Assembly (NCBI RefSeq): GCF_001440415.1
Contig: NZ_LLYA01000180.1
Span: 1-41,207 of the forward strand
Length of the DNA: 41,207 bases
Reading direction: 5' to 3'
DNA from: Bradyrhizobium retamae
GTDB taxonomy: Bacteria; Pseudomonadota; Alphaproteobacteria; Rhizobiales; Xanthobacteraceae
The first letter of the stretch is position 1, and each line of letters starts with the position of its first letter. This document shows, in pieces, positions 11,786 to 20,942 of the stretch. The notes below the pieces were generated by a model that worked only from the letters and a program-made list of their open reading frames with translations, was not told where the DNA came from and did no database searches. Position numbers and translations under genes: made by a program.

Positions 11786-13533
11786 ATGACCGGCAATTCG
11801 GCCCGCTTCTGACAAACTACGGCACGCGGTTCCGGCTGTGGGCGCCGGCGGCCAAACGCATCGAGGTGATGCTGGAGCAGCCTCACGCGATGAGGCGCGG
11901 CGAAGACGGCTGGTTCACGGCCGATATTGCCGGTGTCAAGGCCGGCGCACGCTACAAATTCCGCATCGATGGCGAACTCGATGTCCCCGATCCAGCTTCG
12001 CTGTTTCAGCCCGAGGACGTTTTCGGCCCGAGCGAAGTGATCGACCATGACGCGTATCGCTGGCGGGCCGCAAGCTGGCACGGACGGCCGTGGCAGGAGG
12101 CGGTGATCATCGAGGCGCATGTCGGCACCTTCACCGCGGAAGGCAGCTATCGCGCCATGATCGACAGGCTCGACCATCTCGTAGAGACCGGCATCACCGC
12201 ATTGGAATTGATGCCGCTGGCGGATTTCGCCGGCGCCCGCAACTGGGGCTATGACGGCGTCTTGTGGTACGCACCCGACAGCTCCTATGGCCGTCCCGAA
12301 GATCTCAAGGAGCTGATCGACGAGGCGCACCTGCGCGGGCTGATGGTGATGCTTGACGTCGTCTACAACCATTTCGGCCCCGAAGGAAATTATCTCGGCC
12401 GCTATGCGCCCTCCTTCTTCACCGAAGCCCACACGCCATGGGGCAGTGCGATCGACTATCGCGTCAGGCAAGTCTGCGCCTTTACAATCGAGAACGCGCT
12501 CTCCTGGCTACGCGACTACCGCTTCGATGGACTGCGGCTCGATGCCGTCAACTCGATCGTTGAACCGGGCGGGCTGTCACTGCTGCACGATATCAGCGCC
12601 GCTGCCGGCCAATTGGCCGCAGAAACCGGCCGGCACATTCACCTCGTGCTGGAGAACGGCGACAACCGCGCCAGCATCCTGGATTCCGTCCAGGACCCAC
12701 CACACGGCAAATACCGCGCGCAATGGAACGACGATTACCATCACGCCTGGCGTGTGCTGATGACCGGCGAGAAGCAGGGCTATTATGGCGATTACCAGCG
12801 CGCGCCGAGATCGGATATCGCCCGCTCGCTGTCATCGGGTTTCGTCTACCAGGGCGAGCCATCGGCTTTTCGCGGCGTCAGGCGTGGCGAGCCAAGCGGC
12901 CATCTCGCGCCGACCGCCTTCATCAACTTCCTGCAGAACCACGACCAGATCGGCAATCGTGCGCTGGGCGACCGGCTGGAAGGCAACGTCGACGCGCGGA
13001 TGATCGAGGCGGCGCTTCAGGTCCTGCTGATCGCGCCTCACATCCCCATGCTGTTCATGGGCGAGGAATGGGGCTCAACGGTTCCCTTCCCGTTTTTCTG
13101 CGATTTCGGCGGCGAACTCGCCGACGCGGTTCGGAAGGGCCGCCGCATCGAATTGGCCTGGGCCTATGCGGAATATGGCGATGAAGTCCCCGACGCGCTC
13201 GCCGCTTCGACCCGCGATTCCGCCGTTCTCGACTGGGATGGCCGCGACGCTCCGGCGGGGCGGAAACGCCTGACCATGGTGCGAAAACTATTGCAGGTCC
13301 GGCGGCAGGAGATTGTGCCGCGGCTGGCTGGCACGGCTTTTGGGAAAGCAGAGGCGGAAAGCAACGGATTGCTGACAGCCGATTGGCGTATGGGCGATGG
13401 CGCCGCGCTTCGCCTCACCGCCAACCTGTCGGAAAAGGCCGTCAGCCACGGCGAAGCTGCAGGAACCCTGATCTGGGGTAGCGAGTTGGGCAATAGCGTC
13501 CCGCCATGGTCGGTGCACTGGCGCATCGGATAG
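11782..13533 (+). CDS. treZ: Malto-oligosyltrehalose trehalohydrolase
   Basis: A 583-residue GH13 enzyme that releases trehalose from the malto-oligosyltrehalose made by TreY. An N-terminal E-set domain (residues ~8-90) precedes the barrel with D254 in FDGLRLDAVNSI, E291 in LVLENGDN and D388 in LQNHDQIGNR. The LDVVYNHFGPEGNYL segment (191-205) is characteristic of TreZ. The ATG at 11782 overlaps the glgX stop by 4 nt; the open frame extends upstream to 11494 but is inside glgX. TreY follows after 4 bp, so TreZ and TreY are encoded as a pair. Confidence 0.95.
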   Translation: MNDRQFGPLLTNYGTRFRLWAPAAKRIEVMLEQPHAMRRGEDGWFTADIAGVKAGARYKFRIDGELDVPDPASLFQPEDVFGPSEVIDHDAYRWRAASWHGRPWQEAVIIEAHVGTFTAEGSYRAMIDRLDHLVETGITALELMPLADFAGARNWGYDGVLWYAPDSSYGRPEDLKELIDEAHLRGLMVMLDVVYNHFGPEGNYLGRYAPSFFTEAHTPWGSAIDYRVRQVCAFTIENALSWLRDYRFDGLRLDAVNSIVEPGGLSLLHDISAAAGQLAAETGRHIHLVLENGDNRASILDSVQDPPHGKYRAQWNDDYHHAWRVLMTGEKQGYYGDYQRAPRSDIARSLSSGFVYQGEPSAFRGVRRGEPSGHLAPTAFINFLQNHDQIGNRALGDRLEGNVDARMIEAALQVLLIAPHIPMLFMGEEWGSTVPFPFFCDFGGELADAVRKGRRIELAWAYAEYGDEVPDALAASTRDSAVLDWDGRDAPAGRKRLTMVRKLLQVRRQEIVPRLAGTAFGKAEAESNGLLTADWRMGDGAALRLTANLSEKAVSHGEAAGTLIWGSELGNSVPPWSVHWRIG

Positions 13534-13537
13534 GAAA

Positions 13538-16327
13538 ATGCCCCCGGCGATCCCGATCGCGACCTACCGCCTGCAACTGTCGGCGGATTTCGATTTCGAC
13601 GCCGCCGCTTCCGTGGTGCCCTACCTGAAGGCGCTCGGCATCACCCATCTCTATGCATCGCCCTTCATGCGCGCCCGCAAGGGCAGCGCGCATGGCTACG
13701 ACGTTATCGACCACGCCCAGTTCAATCCCGAGCTCGGCGGCGAAGCCGGCTTCGAGCGGCTGAGCGCCATGCTGCGACAACACGATCTCGGGCTGATCCT
13801 CGATTTCGTCCCCAACCATGTCGGCGTGCACTTTGACGATAATCCATGGTGGCTCGACATGCTGGAGTGGGGGCCTACCTCGCCGCGCGCGGCATCCTTC
13901 GACATCGACTGGGAACAGTTGCCGTATCGCGCCCGCGGCGGGGTGTTGCTGCCGATCATCGGCTCGTCCTACGGTCAGGCGCTGGAAAACGGCGAGATCG
14001 AATTGCGCTATGACGCCTGCGAAGGCAATTTTTCGGCCTGGTACTTTGAGCATCGGCTGCCGATCGCGCCGGAGCGTTATGGCGAAATCCTGCGTATGAT
14101 CGTCAAGGAAGCGGGCGCGGAGGAAAGTGCGACCGGCAGGGCCATGCTTGCGCTGGCCTCCCGCTATCAGGGACCGCGACGCCCCAACCGCAAGGAAGCA
14201 CCTGCGTTCAAAGCCGAATTGAAGGGCATCACGGGCGCCGCCGAGATCATCGCGCATGGGCTTGCAGCCTATCGGGCCGGGCCGGATCGCGCCGCTGCAA
14301 CGCTGGCGCTGCATCATCTGCTCGAACGCCAGCACTACAAGCTCGGCCACTGGCGGCTCGCTTCCAGTGACATCAATTACCGGCGCTTCTTCGATATCAA
14401 CACGCTGGCGGGCCTGCGCGTCGAGGACACCGGCACCTTCGAGGTGATCCATCGCCAGGTCAAACGGCTGATCGCGGAGGAAAAGCTGCAGGGCCTGCGG
14501 CTCGACCACATCGACGGCCTGCGCGATCCCGTCCAGTATTTCCAGCGCCTGCGCCGGTTGATCCGCGATGGCTTTGGCGGGCGGAGCAGGCCCTTCTACG
14601 TTGTGGTCGAGAAAATTCTCGGCGAGCACGAAAAGCTGCCGCCGTTTGCCGGCGTTCACGGCACCACCGGCTATGAGTGGCTAAACGCAATCACCCATGT
14701 GCTGACCGACGGAAGCGGCCTGGAGCCGCTCGACGAGGTCTGGCGGCAGATCAGCAATCTTTCGCCGAAACTCGAACCGATCCTGCGGGAGGCCAAGCGT
14801 CGCGTGCTGGAAACGCTGCTGACCAGCGAGTTCACGGTGCTGACGCGCCTCCTGGCGCGGATCGCCAGCGGGCATTATTCCACCCGCGACTATTCCGCCG
14901 ACAGCCTGCGGCAGGCACTCGAACTCTACGTGCTGCATTTTCCGGTTTACCGCACCTACCTGACAGCGTCGGGCCCATCCGCGCATGACCGCCAGTTGAT
15001 AGCAGGGACGATCGAACGGGCGCGCGCCGACTGGTTTGCCGCCGATGACGGCATCTTCGATTTCCTGCGCGACGCCCTGACAATGGACCTGATCAAGCCT
15101 GGACGTACCCGCCATAGCGCGCCGCGGGTGCGCCGGTTTGCTTTGAAGATGCAGCAGTTCACCGGACCGATGATGGCAAAGTCGCTGGAGGACACGACGT
15201 TCTACCGCTACCACCGCCTGCTTGCCCTCAACGAGGTCGGCGGCGATCCCGCCGCACAGGCGCTTTCGGCCGGCGAATTTCATGGGATGATGCGGTCCCG
15301 CGCCGGCGCATCGCCGCACGGCATGACGGCGACGGCGACGCATGACACCAAGCGGGGCGAGGATGCCCGCGCTCGAATCCTGGCGCTTTCGGAAATTCCG
15401 GGCGAATGGACCGGCACGGTAGCCCGATGGAAACTGCTCAACGCGCCGCATCTTTCCGTCGATGGCGATCTGCGCGCGCCCTCGGCGGCGTTCGAATACA
15501 TGCTGTATCAGGCGCTGGTGGGGGCATGGCAGCCGAACGACGCTTCGTTCGTGGACCGGATGCAGGAATATGCGCTGAAGGCGGCGCGCGAAGGCAAGCA
15601 GGAAACGAGTTGGCTCAATCCCCACGCGGCCTACGAGACGGGTGTCAAGAGCTTCATCGCGAAGATTCTCGATCCTTCGCGCTCAGGCGAATTCCTGAAT
15701 TCCCTGCAGACGCTGGCGCTGCGGCTCTCGTTGCTGGGCGCCCTGAACTCGCTCAGCCAGACCACGCTGAAGTCGACGATACCGGGCGTGCCGGACTTCT
15801 ATCAGGGGACGGAACTTTGGGATTTTTCGCTGGTCGATCCGGACAACCGGCGGCCCGTCGACTTTGCCGAACGCGCAGGCCGGCTGGTCGTGGTGGAGAA
15901 TCCGGATTGGGATCGGCTGGTCGAGAAGTGGCCGAGCGGTCATCTGAAGCTGGCCTGGACACAGCATCTGCTCAAGCTTCGAACCGAGCTCGCCGATACG
16001 TTCACAAGCGGTGACTACGAGCCCCTGGAAGTTAGCGGGCCGCGGCGCGACCATTTCATCGCGTTCGCCCGCCGGCGAGGCCGCGAGGCCGCGATCGTCG
16101 TGGTCACACGATGGTTTGCGCCGTTTACCGACGGCGGCAGACATTGGCCCGGTCCGGAGAACTACGACGCCACGCTGAACGTCGGCGGCTACGCGATGGA
16201 AGGTTTTGCCGACGCCGATGCTGCGCAATTGCGCCTGTCAGACCTGCTGACGCTTCTGCCGGTCGCGGTGCTGAAAGCCAGGTACAATGGCGCGACAAAA
16301 CCCACACCAGGGCGCCGTCGCGGCTGA
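13538..16327 (+). CDS. treY: Malto-oligosyltrehalose synthase
   Basis: A 929-residue GH13 enzyme that turns the reducing-end alpha-1,4 link of malto-oligosaccharides into the alpha,alpha-1,1 link of trehalose. The start IATYRLQLSADFDF, the YASPFMRARKGSAHGYDV segment and FVPNHVG are family signatures. Catalytic residues are D323 in GLRLDHIDGLRDP, E358 in VVVEKILGEHEKLP and D603 in TATHDTKRGED. It is the last gene of the operon and ends 3 bp before the stop of the convergent PHA-associated gene, with no clear terminator between. Confidence 0.95.
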   Translation: MPPAIPIATYRLQLSADFDFDAAASVVPYLKALGITHLYASPFMRARKGSAHGYDVIDHAQFNPELGGEAGFERLSAMLRQHDLGLILDFVPNHVGVHFDDNPWWLDMLEWGPTSPRAASFDIDWEQLPYRARGGVLLPIIGSSYGQALENGEIELRYDACEGNFSAWYFEHRLPIAPERYGEILRMIVKEAGAEESATGRAMLALASRYQGPRRPNRKEAPAFKAELKGITGAAEIIAHGLAAYRAGPDRAAATLALHHLLERQHYKLGHWRLASSDINYRRFFDINTLAGLRVEDTGTFEVIHRQVKRLIAEEKLQGLRLDHIDGLRDPVQYFQRLRRLIRDGFGGRSRPFYVVVEKILGEHEKLPPFAGVHGTTGYEWLNAITHVLTDGSGLEPLDEVWRQISNLSPKLEPILREAKRRVLETLLTSEFTVLTRLLARIASGHYSTRDYSADSLRQALELYVLHFPVYRTYLTASGPSAHDRQLIAGTIERARADWFAADDGIFDFLRDALTMDLIKPGRTRHSAPRVRRFALKMQQFTGPMMAKSLEDTTFYRYHRLLALNEVGGDPAAQALSAGEFHGMMRSRAGASPHGMTATATHDTKRGEDARARILALSEIPGEWTGTVARWKLLNAPHLSVDGDLRAPSAAFEYMLYQALVGAWQPNDASFVDRMQEYALKAAREGKQETSWLNPHAAYETGVKSFIAKILDPSRSGEFLNSLQTLALRLSLLGALNSLSQTTLKSTIPGVPDFYQGTELWDFSLVDPDNRRPVDFAERAGRLVVVENPDWDRLVEKWPSGHLKLAWTQHLLKLRTELADTFTSGDYEPLEVSGPRRDHFIAFARRRGREAAIVVVTRWFAPFTDGGRHWPGPENYDATLNVGGYAMEGFADADAAQLRLSDLLTLLPVAVLKARYNGATKPTPGRRRG

Positions 16328-16330
16328 ACG

Positions 16331-16642
16331 TCAGCTTTTCTTGGTCAGCAGCAACTGGCCGCGGCTGCGGATCGCGGCCTGGGCCGCTTCGGCAAAGCGC
16401 TGCAACAACCATGGCAACACCACTTCCACCTGCACGTGATCGTCGGCGACATCGACATGGCCTGCTGCGCCTTGCCCGAGGGCGCGAACGTGGAAGATCA
16501 TGCGGTTGTCTTCCCAGCGCTCCTCGTCGACAGTCAGCATCGGTACGCTGGAAGCGGCGCGCGACAGTCCTGTCTTGAGGCGGCGCATCGCCTCCTCGCG
16601 GCCGAGACTATGCGGGATGGAAACCACGAGCGGTTTGGTCAT
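16331..16642 (-). CDS. Polyhydroxyalkanoic acid system family protein
   Basis: A 103-residue protein matching the small family annotated as polyhydroxyalkanoic acid system protein (PF09650/TIGR02610 type): VSIPHSLGREEAMRR at the start, then VDVADDHVQVEVVLPWLL and a basic C-terminus. Members are found near PHA granule genes in other bacteria; the biochemical role is unknown. No PHA synthase or phasin is in the window. The ATG has GGAGG about 10 nt upstream. It is convergent with treY and divergent from the DUF3309 gene. Confidence 0.75.
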   Translation of the reverse strand: MTKPLVVSIPHSLGREEAMRRLKTGLSRAASSVPMLTVDEERWEDNRMIFHVRALGQGAAGHVDVADDHVQVEVVLPWLLQRFAEAAQAAIRSRGQLLLTKKS

Positions 16643-16727
16643 CGCTGAAAAATCCTCCCTGATCTGGCTACATGTAATTATACGCGGTTCGAAAGTAAGG
16701 GACGACCGTACGATCGCCTCCCAGACC

Positions 16728-16752
16728 GGAACTTTCGTGATTAACGCTTGTT
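16728..16752 (+). promoter_or_regulatory. Candidate EcfG promoter for the DUF3309 gene
   Basis: GGAAC (16728-16732), a 17-nt spacer, then GTT (16750-16752), matching the EcfG/RpoE2-type consensus. The implied start near 16760 gives a leader of about 48 nt before the ATG at 16808. Confidence 0.55.
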
Positions 16753-16807
16753 ACTCTCCACGAAGGCAGGATAGACACGCGCCCTGCTTCGGGCTGAGGA
16801 GAGATTC

Positions 16808-16972
16808 ATGTCTATCGGCACAATCATTCTGATTATTCTCATCATCGCCCTGCTCGGCGGTTTCAGTGGCATCGGTGGCGGCCCGTTCTATGGCACCGGA
16901 TATTACGGCGGCGGCGGACTCGGCCTGGTAATCGTGATCCTGTTGATCCTGCTGCTGCTCGGGAAGATCTGA
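16808..16972 (+). CDS. Small DUF3309-type membrane protein
   Basis: A 54-residue protein. It has a hydrophobic segment (residues ~3-17, rich in Ile/Leu), a Gly/Tyr-rich middle (GGGPFYGTGYYGGGG) and a second hydrophobic segment (~39-52) ending LLLGKI. This layout matches the DUF3309 family of ~50-residue alphaproteobacterial proteins. GGAGAG lies just before the ATG. Function is unknown. The upstream EcfG motif suggests stress induction. Confidence 0.8.
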   Translation: MSIGTIILIILIIALLGGFSGIGGGPFYGTGYYGGGGLGLVIVILLILLLLGKI

Positions 16973-16989
16973 GCCACGCGTCGAGAATC

Positions 16990-17078
16990 GCAGGGTGGGC
17001 AAAGGCGCACTTGCGCCGTGCCCACCTTTCTTGTTGAGATAAAAGATGGTGGGCACGCTGTCGCGTTGCCCGCCCTAC
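16990..17078. repeat. 89-bp double-hairpin intergenic repeat, copy 2
   Basis: It has the same length and plan as the element at 46-134: GGGTGGGCAAA at the left end, TGCCCACC and GGTGGGCA internally, and TTGCCCGCCCTAC at the right. The loops differ, while the arms are conserved. It lies between the convergent DUF3309 and ligD genes, and its right end contains the ligD stop codon and last sense codon. It may act as a two-way terminator. Confidence 0.8.
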
Positions 17079-19765
17079 ATTGAGGCCAATTTCTTCATCG
17101 CCGGCTTGATCGACGCTGCGGCGTCATCGTAGCCCTCCCACGCTTTCGTCTTCGCCAGTAGCGACGGCACGGTGCGGATCGTATACTTCTTCGGATCGAG
17201 GTCGCCGCGCACCTGCGTCCAAGTCAATGGCATCGACACGGTAGCACCCTCGCGCGCACGGGGCGACAAGGCAGCGACCGCCGTCGACATCCGGTCGTTG
17301 CGAAGATAGTCGAGGAAGATTTTTCCCTTGCGCAGCTTCTTCGACATGTTGAGCAGATAGCGCTCGGGATCATCATTCGCCATCCACTGGCAGATGCCTT
17401 GCGCGAAGGCCTTGGCCTCCTTCCATGAAACCTTGTCTCTTGCGCCATGCAGCAGCGGCGTCACCACGTGCAGCCCCTTGCCGCCGGTGGTCTTGCAGAA
17501 GCTTTCGAGACCAACAGCGGTCAACCGCTGTCGCATCTCTTTTGCCGCCTCGATGACGTCGGAGAATTCAACATTGGGCGCGGGATCGAGATCAAAAACC
17601 AGACGTCCCGGCGTGTCGTAAGCGTCCGGCGCACAATTCCAGGGATGCAATTCGAGGCCGCCGATCTGCGCCACCGCAGCCAGTCCCTCGACCCGGTCGA
17701 TCTGCAGATAGGGCTTGCGGTCGCCCGAAACCTTGGCCAGTTCGAAGAGGTTGGACGCGCCCTGCATGGCGTGGCGTTGAAAGAATTTCTCGCCATGGAT
17801 GCCGTCGGGCGCGCGAACGATCGAGCATGGACGGCCCTTGAGGTGGCCGATCATCCATTCGCCAACAGCCTCGAAATATTGCGCGAGGTCGAGCTTTGTA
17901 ACGCCCTCGCCGTCGCCGGCGTCGGGCCACAGCGCCTTGTCCGGCTTTGAGATCACCACGCCCATGACGTCGCCGGTTTTGTTCGTCGTTGCGGGCGTTG
18001 CCCGCACCACCGCACCCTTGGTCTTGCCCTTGGTCTCGCCCTTGCCCTTGCCAGGCTTCGGCTGCGCGACGCCTGCCTTGGACGGTGTTTCCGCCTCCAC
18101 CTCCTCGGCCGGCTTATCCTGCCGCAGGCCCTTGAACGCGGCCTGACGAATGTTTCCATCCGCCGTGAAGCCCGCGAACTCGATCTCGGCAACCAGTTCG
18201 GGCTTCAGCCAATGCACATCGCGGGTCTTCTTCGGCGCGTTCTTGCCGCCGAACGGGTTCTTGTCGGAGGCTGCGGCCTTCAGCGCCGGCATGATGCGGC
18301 GGACCTTGTCCTGCCCGAAACCGGTACCGACCATACCGACAAAGGCGAGATGATCGCCGCGGTAGACGCCGGCCATCAGCGAACGGAACTTGCCGTTGGT
18401 GGTCTTCCAGCCGCCCAGCACCACCTCGTGCCCGGCGCGGCATTTCGCCTTGGTCCAGCTCTCGGTGCGGCCGGAGCGATAGGGCGCATCGAGTTTCTTG
18501 GAGACAACGCCCTCCAGTTCGAGCTTGCAGGCCGATTGCAGGACGGCATCGCCGCCGCTTTCAAAATGCTCGACATAGCGTATCTGCTTGTCCTTGCCCT
18601 TCTGCGCCTCCAGCAATTTCTTCAGCCGCGCCTTGCGGTCGCCGAGCGGGAGCTTGCGAAGATCTTCACCATTGGCGAACAGCAGGTCGAACGCATAGAA
18701 GATCAGGCTCTCGCTGTCGCCGTCCGACAGCGCCGCCTGCAGGGTCGAGAAGTTGGGCGCGCCGTGATGATCGAGTGCGACGATCTCGCCATCGATCAGC
18801 ACGTCGGGAAGCGATTTCGCTTCCTCGGCGATTGCCCGGAATTTGTCGGTCCAGTCGAGGCCTTTTCGGGTGTTGAGCACCGCATCGCCGTCCTCGACCC
18901 GCAATTGCACCCGGTAGCCGTCGAACTTGATCTCGTGACACCAGCCCGCGCCGCCGGGCGGCCGCTCGACGACGGTGCAAAGCTGCGGCGCCACGAAATC
19001 CGGTATCGCCGTGACCTTCTTCGGCTTGGCCGTCGGGGCGGGGGCGCGCGTCTTGATCTCCGGCGCGGCCCGCAAAGCGGCTGTCTTCCGCAGGCTCCGC
19101 GCTTCGGCGGCATCGCCGCGGTTCGATTGCCAGACCGCGTCGGCCTTTGTCTTCGTGGCCAGCATGAACGGCTTTGGCGCCTTGCCCTTGCCTTGCGCGA
19201 TCTGCTCCATCGTGCGCCCGGAGGCAACCGAACGGTCCTTGTCGAGAATGTCGTTATCCTCGCCTTCCCTAGCGAATTCGTCACGGTGCTTGATCAGGAG
19301 CCAGTTGGTGCGCTTGCCGCCGTAGCGGTCGCCGCGCATCCGCACCAGCACCCAGCTTCCATGCAGCTTGTCGCCATGCAGGGTGAATTTCAGGTCGCCC
19401 TTCTTGAAACCGCGATCGGGATCATCAGACTCCCAATAGCCCCGGTCCCACAGCATCACCGTGCCGCCGCCGTATTGGTCTTCCGGAATGGTGCCTTCGA
19501 AATCGCCGTAATCGAGCGGGTGGTCCTCGACCTCGACCGCGAGCCGCTTGTCGTGGGGGTCGAGTGACGGCCCCTTGGTGACCGCCCAGGATTTGAACAC
19601 GCCGTCGAATTCCAGCCTGAGATCATAGTGCAGCCGGCTCGCATCGTGCTTCTGAATCACGAACCGCTGCTCTCGGGCGGGCGCGACCTCGACGTCGCCG
19701 GAGGGCTCCGCCGTTTTGCCGAAATCGCGCTTCTTGCGGTACGTGCTGAGCTTCTTCAACGCCAC
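17075..19765 (-). CDS. ligD: Multifunctional ATP-dependent DNA ligase D (NHEJ)
   Basis: An 896-residue protein for non-homologous end joining, with the domain order phosphoesterase-ligase-polymerase. Residues ~15-170 are the 3'-phosphoesterase domain (HDASRLHYDLRLEFDG). Residues ~255-550 are the ligase with adenylated K280 in EIKFDGYR. A Lys/Ala/Pro linker follows at ~570-605, then a primase-like polymerase (~610-880) with DLDPAP and TGGKGLHVVTPL. The GTG at 19765 is chosen because GAGG lies 7 nt upstream and gives the usual start ALKKLSTYRKKRDF; an alternative GTG is at 19771. It is divergent from ku and shares a 99-bp promoter region with it. Confidence 0.94.
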   Translation of the reverse strand: MALKKLSTYRKKRDFGKTAEPSGDVEVAPAREQRFVIQKHDASRLHYDLRLEFDGVFKSWAVTKGPSLDPHDKRLAVEVEDHPLDYGDFEGTIPEDQYGGGTVMLWDRGYWESDDPDRGFKKGDLKFTLHGDKLHGSWVLVRMRGDRYGGKRTNWLLIKHRDEFAREGEDNDILDKDRSVASGRTMEQIAQGKGKAPKPFMLATKTKADAVWQSNRGDAAEARSLRKTAALRAAPEIKTRAPAPTAKPKKVTAIPDFVAPQLCTVVERPPGGAGWCHEIKFDGYRVQLRVEDGDAVLNTRKGLDWTDKFRAIAEEAKSLPDVLIDGEIVALDHHGAPNFSTLQAALSDGDSESLIFYAFDLLFANGEDLRKLPLGDRKARLKKLLEAQKGKDKQIRYVEHFESGGDAVLQSACKLELEGVVSKKLDAPYRSGRTESWTKAKCRAGHEVVLGGWKTTNGKFRSLMAGVYRGDHLAFVGMVGTGFGQDKVRRIMPALKAAASDKNPFGGKNAPKKTRDVHWLKPELVAEIEFAGFTADGNIRQAAFKGLRQDKPAEEVEAETPSKAGVAQPKPGKGKGETKGKTKGAVVRATPATTNKTGDVMGVVISKPDKALWPDAGDGEGVTKLDLAQYFEAVGEWMIGHLKGRPCSIVRAPDGIHGEKFFQRHAMQGASNLFELAKVSGDRKPYLQIDRVEGLAAVAQIGGLELHPWNCAPDAYDTPGRLVFDLDPAPNVEFSDVIEAAKEMRQRLTAVGLESFCKTTGGKGLHVVTPLLHGARDKVSWKEAKAFAQGICQWMANDDPERYLLNMSKKLRKGKIFLDYLRNDRMSTAVAALSPRAREGATVSMPLTWTQVRGDLDPKKYTIRTVPSLLAKTKAWEGYDDAAASIKPAMKKLASM

Positions 19766-19803
19766 GGCCACACCTCGATCAAATCCGCCCCGCGGCAACG
19801 CCC

Positions 19804-19828
19804 GGAACGAAAACCCATACTAACCGTT
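19804..19828 (+). promoter_or_regulatory. Candidate EcfG promoter for ku
   Basis: GGAAC (19804-19808), a 17-nt spacer ending in C, and GTT (19826-19828) give GGAAC-N16-CGTT. The implied start near 19836 is about 29 nt before the ku ATG. Confidence 0.6.
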
Positions 19829-19836
19829 GAAGTTCC
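19812..19836 (-). promoter_or_regulatory. Candidate EcfG promoter for ligD, nested with that of ku
   Basis: On the minus strand GGAAC (19836-19832), a 17-nt spacer and GTT (19814-19812). It shares 17 bp with the ku promoter motif on the other strand. The implied start near 19804 gives a ~40-nt leader to the ligD GTG. Confidence 0.5.
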
Positions 19837-19864
19837 CAAACCCAAACCGCGCCCGGAGATTGCA

Positions 19865-20752
19865 ATGGCCCCCCGCGCCTACTGGAAAGGCTCGCTGAAG
19901 CTCTCTTTGGTGTCGTGTCCGGTCGTGCTGTATCCGGCGTCGACATCCGTCGAGAAAACCCGCTTTCACATGATCAACAAGGAGACCGGCAACCGGCTGA
20001 AGCAGCAAATGATCGATGCCGAGACCGGCGACGTCGTCGAGAGCGACCAGAAGGGCCGCGGCTATGAGCTGAAAAAGGGCCAGTATGTCGAGATCGAAAA
20101 GGAGGAACTCGAAGCCGTCCAGATCGAGAGCAATCATACGATCGAGATCGACAGTTTTGTGCCGCGGGACGAAATCGACAAGCGCTACTACAACCGCCCC
20201 TACTACATTGCCCCCGACGGCAAGGCCGCGGTGGACGCCTTCGCGGTGATCCGGGACGCCATGAAGGATGAGGAACGGGTGGCGCTGGCGCGCATCGTGC
20301 TGACCAACCGCGAGCACGTCATGGCGATCGAGCCGCTCGGCAAGGGCCTGCTCGGCACCACGCTGCGATATCCGTACGAGCTGCGCGACGAGGACGATTT
20401 CTTCGATGATATCAAGACACCGAAGATCACCAAGGACATGGTCGAACTTGCGGGGCATATCCTTCGGACCAAGGCCGCGCATTTCGATCCCTCGAAATTC
20501 AAGGACGAATATGAGGACGCGCTGAAGGCGCTGGTGCGGCGCAAGGCTTCCGGCAAGCCGGTCAAGGTCGCCGAGCCCGAGGAGAGAGCGGACAACGTCA
20601 TCAACCTGATGGACGCGCTGAAGGCGAGCCTGAAGGGCAAGGCGGCGACGAAACGGCGCGCACAAGCCCCGGCCTCGCGGCGGGCGCCGGCACGCCGGAG
20701 GACAGCAAGGAAAGCACACCGGTCGTCGGCGAGGCACCGCAAGGCCGGCTGA
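19865..20752 (+). CDS. ku: Non-homologous end-joining protein Ku
   Basis: A 295-residue bacterial Ku, the homodimeric ring that binds DNA double-strand ends and recruits LigD. It opens APRAYWKGSLKLSLVSCPV, contains EIEIDSFVPRDEIDKRYY-type core sequence and KDEYEDAL, then has a C-terminal tail from ~255 very rich in Lys, Arg and Ala, as seen in Ku proteins with DNA-binding extensions. The ATG at 19865 has GGAG 6 nt upstream; the open frame extends back to 19628, but that part overlaps ligD and its promoter. It is divergent from ligD. Confidence 0.95.
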   Translation: MAPRAYWKGSLKLSLVSCPVVLYPASTSVEKTRFHMINKETGNRLKQQMIDAETGDVVESDQKGRGYELKKGQYVEIEKEELEAVQIESNHTIEIDSFVPRDEIDKRYYNRPYYIAPDGKAAVDAFAVIRDAMKDEERVALARIVLTNREHVMAIEPLGKGLLGTTLRYPYELRDEDDFFDDIKTPKITKDMVELAGHILRTKAAHFDPSKFKDEYEDALKALVRRKASGKPVKVAEPEERADNVINLMDALKASLKGKAATKRRAQAPASRRAPARRRTARKAHRSSARHRKAG

Positions 20753-20764
20753 GGCCCCATCCAT

Positions 20765-20803
20765 CCGTCATTGTTAGGAGCGTCAGCGACGAAGCAATGA
20801 CGG
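20765..20803. repeat. Small palindromic repeat / hairpin after ku
   Basis: CCGTCATTG (20765-20773) and CAATGACGG (20795-20803) form a perfect 9-bp stem around a 21-nt loop, 12 bp after the ku stop. The sequence resembles the short CCGTCATTGCGAG-type palindromes scattered in rhizobial genomes. It could end ku transcription, but no U-tract follows. Confidence 0.5.
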
Positions 20804-20942
20804 GGTTACTGCCGGATCCCCTTCCTAGCCTTCCATCTCCTCGGCCACGTTCTATCCCGCTTGCATTACCCGAATCTGGAAGGCATTTTCCCTTGGGAAC
20901 TGGCGCCACCGAGGATAATGGCGCCGGGCCGGGGAGGAATGA

